NCBI GenBank assembly: GCA_001795345.1
Contig: MGON01000007.1
Span: 207-10,233 of the forward strand
From: Chloroflexi bacterium RIFCSPLOWO2_02_FULL_71_16
GTDB lineage: Bacteria; Chloroflexota; Limnocylindria; P2-11E
DNA: 10,027 bases
Direction of reading: 5' to 3'
The translations under genes were made by a program, and so were the position numbers. The notes beneath the pieces were generated by a model that saw nothing but the letters and a program-made list of their open reading frames with translations, was not told the DNA's origin and ran no database searches. Positions 5,182-10,027 of this stretch are shown piece after piece; position 1 is the first letter of the stretch; every line of letters starts with the position of its first letter.

Positions 5182-6612
5182 GTGGAGGAGGGACAGCTGG
5201 TCGGTCTCGACGACGTCCAGCGGGCCCGAGAGGTCGTCGCTCCTCACATCCAGCGGACGCCGCTCCTGTCTAGCCGCCACCTCGGCGAGCGCATCGGCGC
5301 CCAGGCCTGGCTCAAGGCGGAGAGCCTCCAGCGGACCGGCTCCTTCAAGCCGCGCGGTGCGGTCTACGCGGTCGCGACCATGCCCGAGGCCGACCGGCAG
5401 CGGGGGATCGTGACCATGAGCGCCGGCAACGCGGCCCAGGCGATCGCCTACGCCGGCCTGGCGGTCGGTGCGCGCGTCGTGGTCGCCATGCCGGAGACCG
5501 CCCCGGCGACCAAGGTGGCGGCGACCCGCGGTTACGGCGCGGAGGTCCGCTTCGGCGCCGACACGACGAAGCTCATGCCCATCGTCCGCGAGCTCGAGGC
5601 CGCCGGGATGCGGTTCCTGCACCCCTTCGACGACGACGCGATGATCGCCGGGCACGGCACCGTCGCGGTCGAGATCCTCGAGGATCTGCCCGACGTCGAC
5701 CTCATCGTCGTGCCGGTCGGCGGGGGCGGGCTCATCGCGGGCATCGCGGTCGCGGCCACGGCCCTGCGGCCGGGCATCCGCGTCGTCGGCGTCGAGCCGG
5801 AGGGCGCCCCGGGCATGCGCCGGGCGCTGGACGCCGGCCGCGTCGTCCCGCTCGAGCGGCCGAGGACCATCGCCGACGCGCTCGCGGCGCCCTTCGCCGG
5901 CGAGCGGCCCCTCGAGATCGTCCGGGGGCTCGTCGAGGACGTCGTGCTCGTCAGCGACGACGAGATCGCCGAGGGCGTCCGCTTCCTGGCGGCACGGGCC
6001 CGGCTCGTCGTCGAGCCCGGCGGCGCGGCGGCCGTCGCCGCGCTGCTCGCGGGCCGCGCCGGCGTGCGTCCAGGGGAGCGGGTGGCCGTCCTGGTGAGCG
6101 GCGGGAACGTCGACGCCGCCCGGCTCGCGGAGATCCTGGGAGCCGACGGACCGGCGCTGTCCAGTACGCCGGGCGGACCCGGGCCTCGGCCGCAGGGAGC
6201 GGACCGCCCCCGGGCGACGCTCTACGCGGACGGCGCGGCGCGCGGGAACCCAGGCCCCGCCGGCGCCGGGGCACTGCTCCTGGACGAGCGTGGGGACACG
6301 CTCGCCGAGCTCCACCTCGCGCTGGGGCGGGCGACGAACAACGTGGCCGAGTACCAGGCGCTGATCCTCGGCCTCGAGGAAGCGAAGAAGCGCGGCATCG
6401 AGCGCATCGACGTGCGGATGGACTCGCTCCTGGTCGTGCGCCAGATGCAGGGCCTCTGGAAGATCAAGCATCCCGGGCTGCGGCCCCTCGCCGTCCGCGC
6501 GGGCGCGCTCCTGGCGGAGTTCGGCGACCGCACGATCGAGCACGTGCCCCGCGAGCAGAACAGCGGGGCCGATCGGCTCGCGAACAAGGCGATCGACGAG
6601 GCGGGCGGGTGA
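5182..6612 (+). CDS. Threonine/serine dehydratase-type PLP enzyme fused to RNase HI
   Basis: One uninterrupted frame, 476 residues from the GTG at 5182. Residues about 8-322 are a fold-type II PLP enzyme like biosynthetic/catabolic threonine dehydratase or serine racemase. It has TGSFKPRGA with the Schiff-base Lys56, an SAGNAAQ loop at 80-86, the phosphate-binding GGGG at 180-183, an EPGGAAAVAAL stretch and the closing VSGGNVD. It has no ACT regulatory domain. After a linker of about 20 residues rich in Pro/Gly (about 323-343), residues 344-474 are a complete RNase HI with the four acidic catalytic residues D350 (YADGAARGNPGPAG), E390 (NNVAEY), D414 (RMDSLLVV) and D464 (SGADRLANKA). I find no in-frame ATG, GTG or TTG between the halves, so this is a true fusion. 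The GTG lies 2 nt after a tRNA; a CTG at 5197 behind GGAGGAGG is an alternative start. The next gene overlaps by 4 nt. Confidence 0.9.
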   Translation: MEEGQLVGLDDVQRAREVVAPHIQRTPLLSSRHLGERIGAQAWLKAESLQRTGSFKPRGAVYAVATMPEADRQRGIVTMSAGNAAQAIAYAGLAVGARVVVAMPETAPATKVAATRGYGAEVRFGADTTKLMPIVRELEAAGMRFLHPFDDDAMIAGHGTVAVEILEDLPDVDLIVVPVGGGGLIAGIAVAATALRPGIRVVGVEPEGAPGMRRALDAGRVVPLERPRTIADALAAPFAGERPLEIVRGLVEDVVLVSDDEIAEGVRFLAARARLVVEPGGAAAVAALLAGRAGVRPGERVAVLVSGGNVDAARLAEILGADGPALSSTPGGPGPRPQGADRPRATLYADGAARGNPGPAGAGALLLDERGDTLAELHLALGRATNNVAEYQALILGLEEAKKRGIERIDVRMDSLLVVRQMQGLWKIKHPGLRPLAVRAGALLAEFGDRTIEHVPREQNSGADRLANKAIDEAGG

Positions 6613-7403
6613 GCGTCGAACCCATCGAAGGTCTCATCGGCCGCGCGCTCGGCGCCGAGGTCCACGACGTGCGGCGCGAGCCGCTCGGGACCGCGGGTGG
6701 AGTGGAGCGTGAGCGGGTCCGATTCACGAGCGACGGCGCCGAGCGCACGGTCCTCTTCGAGCGGATGTCGCCGCGGCGCGCGCTCGAGGTGCAGCTCCTC
6801 CCATTCCTCGCTCGCAAGACCGACCGCGTGCCGGCCGTCCACGCGCGGGGCGTCCCGCCCAAGCACGTGCCGGCCCCGCAGTGGCTCCTGGTCGAGGACC
6901 TCGCCGGCGCGCCGAGCGCGTGTGACGGCGACGTCAGGGCGATCCTCGACGCGAAGCTCGCCGTGGAGCAGGCCGTCCGCGCCGACGCTCCGGCGCTGCG
7001 GGCGCTCGGGGTGCCCGAGCGCGGACCGGACGCGATCGCGGCCGAGATCGCGGAAGCCGTCGCGGCCGAGGCGGACGCGGACGGGATCCGGGAGGAGGCA
7101 CGAGAGTCGGCGCGACGGATCACGAAGCTGCCAGTCGCGCTCGTCCACGGCGACCTGCGCTGCGACAGCGCGGTCACGACGGATCGGGGCGTGGTCCTCC
7201 GAGGATGGGGGAGCGCCTACATCGGCTGCGCCCTGCTCGACGTGGTGCGGCTCGTCGCGGACGTGGTCGAACGCGGCGAGGCCGTGCTCGGCATCGGGCT
7301 CTCACGCCTCTACGCCGAGCGGGTGGGCATCGTGCTGCCGACCGAGGTCCTGAGGGGTGCCGAAAAGCTCGACCGGCTGGCTCGCCGCTACCTGGATCGA
7401 TAG
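6609..7403 (+). CDS. Aminoglycoside phosphotransferase-like protein with degenerate active site
   Basis: 264 residues from a GTG overlapping the previous TGA by 4 nt (GTGA). The layout follows the APH/choline kinase fold. An N-lobe has RTVLFERM at 46-53 where the ATP lysine strand should be, a helix with Glu60 (RALEVQLLPFLA), and a hinge-like WLLVEDLAG at 92-100. A helical middle section follows, then LVHGDLRCDS at 178-187 and a segment that aligns with the metal-binding 'IDWGDA' loop but reads LRGWGSAYIG (197-206), then LLDVVRLVADV. The catalytic Asp182 is kept, but the Asn of HGDxxxxN is Ser187, the metal-binding Asp is missing, and the N-lobe lysine is Arg or absent. It may be a pseudokinase or use another chemistry. 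Operon position after the dehydratase-RNase HI gene suggests co-expression; no function can be named. Confidence 0.72.
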   Translation: MSVEPIEGLIGRALGAEVHDVRREPLGTAGGVERERVRFTSDGAERTVLFERMSPRRALEVQLLPFLARKTDRVPAVHARGVPPKHVPAPQWLLVEDLAGAPSACDGDVRAILDAKLAVEQAVRADAPALRALGVPERGPDAIAAEIAEAVAAEADADGIREEARESARRITKLPVALVHGDLRCDSAVTTDRGVVLRGWGSAYIGCALLDVVRLVADVVERGEAVLGIGLSRLYAERVGIVLPTEVLRGAEKLDRLARRYLDR

Positions 7404-7425
7404 CCCCCGAGGGCGTCGAAACCGG

Positions 7426-7431
7426 TAGAAT
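7426..7431 (+). promoter_or_regulatory. -10 box of rnpB
   Basis: TAGAAT at 7426-7431 is followed by 7 nt (GGTCCAT) and then G7439, the first base of RNase P helix P1. That is the expected distance from a -10 box to a transcription start, so promoter and RNA 5' end confirm each other. No clear -35 box. The promoter begins 23 nt after the preceding stop codon. Confidence 0.65.
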
Positions 7432-7438
7432 GGTCCAT

Positions 7439-7741
7439 GTCGAGCGGTCCGGATGGTCGCGACGCCGAAAGGCGGCGAGGAAGGTCGGGGCTGCAGAGGG
7501 CAGGGTGGCGGGTAACGCCCGTCCGCCGCGAGGCGAGGACCAGCGCCACAGTGACGATGCCGCCGAGAGGCGGAGTGAAACGCGGCAAGCTCCACCCGCA
7601 GCAAGATCGAATAGAGGGACCATGGCGTGGCCCGCGCCGTCCCTGGGTCGATCGCTAGAGGCGGAGGGTGACCTCCGATCCCCAGAAGGATGACCGTCAC
7701 CCCGCAAGGGGGACAGGACCCCGCCTACAGGGCCGCTCGAC
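7439..7741 (+). ncRNA. rnpB: RNase P RNA (type A, compact)
   Basis: This is the catalytic RNA that matures tRNA 5' ends. Helix P1 pairs 7439-7450 with 7730-7741 (12 bp, one G-U); P2 pairs 7452-7458 with 7692-7698. The conserved GAGGAAGGTCGGGGCT (7477-7492) forms helix P4 with ACCCCGCCT (7718-7726), keeping the bulged U at 7485. Further marks are GGGTAACGCCCG (P8 region), P9 as CGCC-GCGA-GGCG, ACCAGCGCCACAG, a short P12 CCGCC-GAGA-GGCGG, AGCAAGATCGAATAG, and P18 as CGGAGG-GTGA-CCTCCG (7663-7678). The GGT that binds tRNA CCA lies at 7647-7649 in the L15 region. GGGC (7498-7501) can pair with GCCC (7631-7634) as P6, which marks type A. P13 and P14 appear absent, giving about 303 nt against 377 in E. 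coli. Short ORFs in this interval are spurious. Confidence 0.95.
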
Positions 7742-7750
7742 ATCCTTCTG
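7683..7750 (+). repeat. 10-bp perfect inverted repeat spanning the rnpB 3' end
   Basis: CAGAAGGATG (7683-7692) and CATCCTTCTG (7741-7750) are exact reverse complements. The left arm lies between helices P18 and P2 inside the RNase P RNA; the right arm begins at the last base of P1 and covers the 3' trailer. No T-run follows, so it is not a standard terminator. It could form only in the unprocessed transcript. Confidence 0.7.
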
Positions 7751-7785
7751 ACCCCGCGTAGACGAGTCCGGCTTCGGCCTCTCCC

Positions 7786-7791
7786 TAGACT
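7786..7791 (+). promoter_or_regulatory. Near-leaderless -10 promoter box for the histidine kinase operon
   Basis: TAGACT at 7786-7791 lies 9 nt before the GTG at 7801, with no Shine-Dalgarno in the gap (CCCCCTGCC). Spacing and hexamer match the box in front of the 1022 gene (CTAGGCT-N9-ATG). It lies 45 nt past the end of the RNase P RNA, so the kinase probably has its own promoter. Confidence 0.55.
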
Positions 7792-7800
7792 CCCCCTGCC

Positions 7801-9621
7801 GTGACCGCCGTCGAGCTCATCCAGCTGGTCTCGCAGGTCGTCTGGGTGGCGCTCGGCGTCATCACGGTGGTCCGCGCGATACGCCAGCCGTCGCGGGCGA
7901 ACGTCGACATCGCGCTATTCTTCGCCGGGCTCGCGTTCGTCACGGTCGAGGGCCGCATCGCGGCGGCCATCGAGCTGCCGGCCGCGCCACTTCTCACGTT
8001 CCTGGTCCGCGTCATCGTCGTGGCGCTTCCGTACCTGCTCATTCGGCTCGCGCACGACTTTGGATCGGTCGCCCTGCCTGTACGGCGGGCCGCGGAGATC
8101 CTGCTCGCGGCCTCGGTCGTGGCAATGGCCGTGTTCCCCGATCTACCCGCGCAGCTCACGCTGTCGATCGTCGCGTACTTCGTTGTCTTCTCGCTGTACG
8201 CGGCCGTGTCGTTCATCCGGCTCGCCAGCAGGTCGCACGGCGTCACGAGACGCCGGATGCACGCGGTCGCGTGGGGCTCGTACCTCCTCGGGATCGCCAT
8301 CCTCATCGCGGGCGTGGCGATCTTCGCTCCCGCGCTCGGCGATCTCACACGCGCGGTAACGCAGATCCTGGCGCTGGCATCGTCGCTCTCGTACGCGGTC
8401 GGGTTCGTGCCACCCACCGGCCTGCGTCGGTACTGGCAGCTGCCCGAGATCCGCGACCTGGCCCGGCGCGTGTCCGAGCTGCCGCGGCTGCCGACGACCG
8501 AGGCGATCGTGCGGGAGCTCGAGAAGGATGCCGGGCGGGCCCTCGGCGCGGGCGCGGCGATCGGCATCTGGGACGAGAGCACCGGCGCGCTGCGGTTCGC
8601 CAGCCCTCTCGACGGCCTGCCTAACGAGATCCAACCGAGCGCGTTCCCGTCCTGGCGCTCCTTCACGGAGCAGCGCCCGCTCCACATCGCGGACGCCGCG
8701 GCCGCGCTGCCCGAGCGGGCCGAGGGCTACCGCCGGTCCAACATCCGGTCGCTCCTCGTCGCGCCGATCACGGCCGGCGAACGCCGCCTCGGCGTGCTCG
8801 TCGCCTACGCCCCCTCTGAGCCGATCTTCGCGGAGGACGACATCGACCTCGCGGTCCTGCTCGCTCAGCAGGCCGCGGTCATCCTCGAGAGCCGCGATCT
8901 CATCGACGAGGCCGCAGGTGTGCGCGCCGAAGCGGAGGCCGCGCGACTGAAGGAGGACTTCGTCTCGGCCGCGGCGCACGACCTCAAGACACCGCTCACG
9001 ACGATCGTCGCGCAGGCGCAGCTGCTCGAGCTGCGCGCCCAGCGCGCCGGCCGCACCGACGAGCTCCCCGGCCTCGGCCGGCTCCTCCGGGAGACGGAGC
9101 GGCTGGCGAGGCTCGTGGACGAGCTCCTCGATGCGTCGCGGCTCGAGCGCGGCGCCTTCCCGCTCCATCCGGAGCCCGGAGATCTCGCCACGATCGCGCG
9201 CTCGGTCCTGACACGCGAGCGCGCCGGGTCCGAGCGCGTCGAGCTCGAGTCCGACGGTGCCGTGCCGGGCCTCTACGACCCTGAGCGCATCGCGCAGCTC
9301 ATCGACAACCTCGTGGAGAACGCGCTCAAGTACAGCCCCGACGGCACGTCGGTGCGGATCCGCGTCTGGCGCGCGGACGGATCCGCCCGCCTCGCCGTGA
9401 CCGATCAGGGCATCGGCATCCCGCGGGAAGACCTGCCGCACGTGTTCGACCGCTTCCGTCGAGCGTCGAACGTCGACGCCCGCCGCTTCGCGGGCATCGG
9501 CCTCGGCCTCTACATTTGCCGAGGCATCGTGGAGCAGCACGGCGGGCGCATCTGGGCCGAGAGCGTGCCGGGGCGCGGCACGACCTTCCACCTGGCGCTC
9601 CCTTCTGAGAGCGCGGGATGA
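7801..9621 (+). CDS. 7TM-GAF sensor histidine kinase
   Basis: 606 residues from GTG. Residues about 5-203 hold roughly seven hydrophobic helices (near 7-25, 36-56, 63-82, 98-113, 118-139, 157-178, 184-202) with very short loops, a membrane sensor without a periplasmic domain. A GAF domain follows (about 228-365), then a HisKA dimerisation domain with the phosphorylated His393 in AAHDLKTPLT (391-400). The HATPase_c domain shows the N box DNLVENALKYS (502-512), G1 DQGIGI (535-540), the F box VFDRFRR (548-554) and G2 GIGLGL (565-570), ending GRGTTFHLALP. All catalytic motifs are intact. The response regulator gene overlaps its stop by 4 nt, so the pair is a two-component system. The signal is unknown; a small hydrophobic or membrane-related ligand at the 7TM region and a cytosolic ligand at GAF are possible. 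Confidence 0.93.
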   Translation: MTAVELIQLVSQVVWVALGVITVVRAIRQPSRANVDIALFFAGLAFVTVEGRIAAAIELPAAPLLTFLVRVIVVALPYLLIRLAHDFGSVALPVRRAAEILLAASVVAMAVFPDLPAQLTLSIVAYFVVFSLYAAVSFIRLASRSHGVTRRRMHAVAWGSYLLGIAILIAGVAIFAPALGDLTRAVTQILALASSLSYAVGFVPPTGLRRYWQLPEIRDLARRVSELPRLPTTEAIVRELEKDAGRALGAGAAIGIWDESTGALRFASPLDGLPNEIQPSAFPSWRSFTEQRPLHIADAAAALPERAEGYRRSNIRSLLVAPITAGERRLGVLVAYAPSEPIFAEDDIDLAVLLAQQAAVILESRDLIDEAAGVRAEAEAARLKEDFVSAAAHDLKTPLTTIVAQAQLLELRAQRAGRTDELPGLGRLLRETERLARLVDELLDASRLERGAFPLHPEPGDLATIARSVLTRERAGSERVELESDGAVPGLYDPERIAQLIDNLVENALKYSPDGTSVRIRVWRADGSARLAVTDQGIGIPREDLPHVFDRFRRASNVDARRFAGIGLGLYICRGIVEQHGGRIWAESVPGRGTTFHLALPSESAG

Positions 9622-10027
9622 GCGCGGCGCTGCGGCCCGTGCGGACCCGGCCGATCCTGGCGGTCGACGACGACCCGTCGATCCTCGGGCTGATGACCGA
9701 CATCCTCTCCGGAGAGGGATTCCGGGTGCTCGCCGCGATGAACGGCGCCGAGGCGCTCGACCTGCTCGCCGACGATCCGCCGTGCGTGGTCCTGCTCGAC
9801 ATGCGGATGCCCACCATGGACGGCTGGGGCTTCGCCAAGGCGCTCCGCGACCGCGGCCTGCGCTATCCGGTCGTGGTCGTCACCGCCGCCGAGAACGCGC
9901 GCCTCTGGGCCCAGGAGATCGGCGCGGACGCCTACCTGGCCAAGCCGTTCAAGCTGAAGGATCTCGTCCGGACGGTCGACCGGTTCTGCGCGGCCGACGC
10001 CGAGTCATCCATCGGACCGTCCTCCGC
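9618..10027 (+). CDS. Response regulator receiver protein, cut by the window edge
   Basis: Starts at ATG 9618 inside the kinase stop (ATGA overlap) and stays open to the right edge: 136 codons visible, no stop. A full receiver domain occupies about 11-124: acidic cluster DDD at 17-19, phospho-acceptor Asp61 in VVLLDMRMPTMDG, Thr89 in VVVTAA, and Lys109-Pro110 in YLAKPFK. All key residues are present. After about residue 125 the sequence (AADAESSIG) looks like a linker or a tail, so it is either a single-domain CheY-like regulator or one with an output domain outside the window. Translational coupling makes it the cognate partner of the upstream kinase. Confidence 0.93.
   Translation, partial: MSAALRPVRTRPILAVDDDPSILGLMTDILSGEGFRVLAAMNGAEALDLLADDPPCVVLLDMRMPTMDGWGFAKALRDRGLRYPVVVVTAAENARLWAQEIGADAYLAKPFKLKDLVRTVDRFCAADAESSIGPSS

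Noticed and set aside
5119..6543. Long minus-strand ORF (474 residues) opposite the dehydratase-RNase HI gene
   Set aside because: It is antisense to a gene with clear motifs; such mirror frames arise from high GC content. Its sequence is Arg/Asp/Gly-rich without domains.
7437..7743. Several short ORFs on both strands at 7174-7743
   Set aside because: They lie wholly or partly within the RNase P RNA, whose helices explain the sequence.
8143..9591. Minus-strand ORF of 482 residues opposite the histidine kinase
   Set aside because: Shadow frame of an intact kinase; low-complexity composition (R, E, D, A, G) and no motifs.
1..10027. parS site for the ParB encoded here
   Set aside because: I scanned for a TGTTTCACGTGAAACA-like palindrome around each CACGTG core (about 1814, 6541, 6864, 9438). 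The flanks do not match, so no parS is claimed.

Overview
This is a very GC-rich window (about 70% G+C by eye) of bacterial chromosome with tightly packed genes. The gene content is housekeeping-like: molybdopterin synthase, a chromosome partition pair, a tRNA, RNase P RNA and a two-component system. The lineage is uncertain. A bacterial NBR1-type Ig domain at the left edge, a MoaD-MoaE fusion, a 7TM-GAF histidine kinase and -10 boxes placed just before start codons would fit an uncultured high-GC Chloroflexota (Limnocylindria/Dormibacteria-like) or a deep actinobacterial relative. I see no phage, transposon, plasmid or CRISPR element.

Left part (1-2814). The 3' end of a secreted-type protein with an Ig-like domain (1-201, +) runs toward a MoaD-MoaE fusion (292-963, -). 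The fusion is divergent from a two-gene operon: a DUF21/CBS/CorC membrane protein (1022-2329) and a flavin reductase-like protein (2326-2814), joined by a 4-nt stop/start overlap. The 58-bp spacer between the divergent genes carries two outward-facing TAGGCT -10 boxes, each only 6-9 nt from its ATG, so both transcripts are probably leaderless or nearly so.

Middle (2815-5107). A 48-residue single-TM protein (2959-3105, +) has a perfect Shine-Dalgarno sequence and ends in a strong hairpin terminator. Converging on it is a partition operon on the minus strand: parA (4256-5032), parB (3331-4263) and an easily missed 62-residue membrane protein (3140-3328) that starts 2 nt after parB.

Right part (5108-10027). 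A CAU-anticodon tRNA is followed after 2 nt by a long single-frame gene (5182-6612) that fuses a complete threonine/serine dehydratase-type PLP enzyme to a complete RNase HI. Overlapping it by 4 nt is an aminoglycoside-phosphotransferase-like protein with an eroded active site (6609-7403). Next comes the RNA subunit of RNase P (rnpB, about 7439-7741), a compact type A molecule with paired substitutions in the highly conserved helix P4. A 7TM-GAF histidine kinase (7801-9621) and its overlapping receiver-domain partner (9618 to the edge) close the window.

The most unusual items are the dehydratase-RNase HI fusion, its start codon directly against a tRNA 3' end, the small membrane gene in the parAB operon, the covarying RNase P P4 helix, and a recurring TAGRCT/TAGAAT promoter box that marks several starts.
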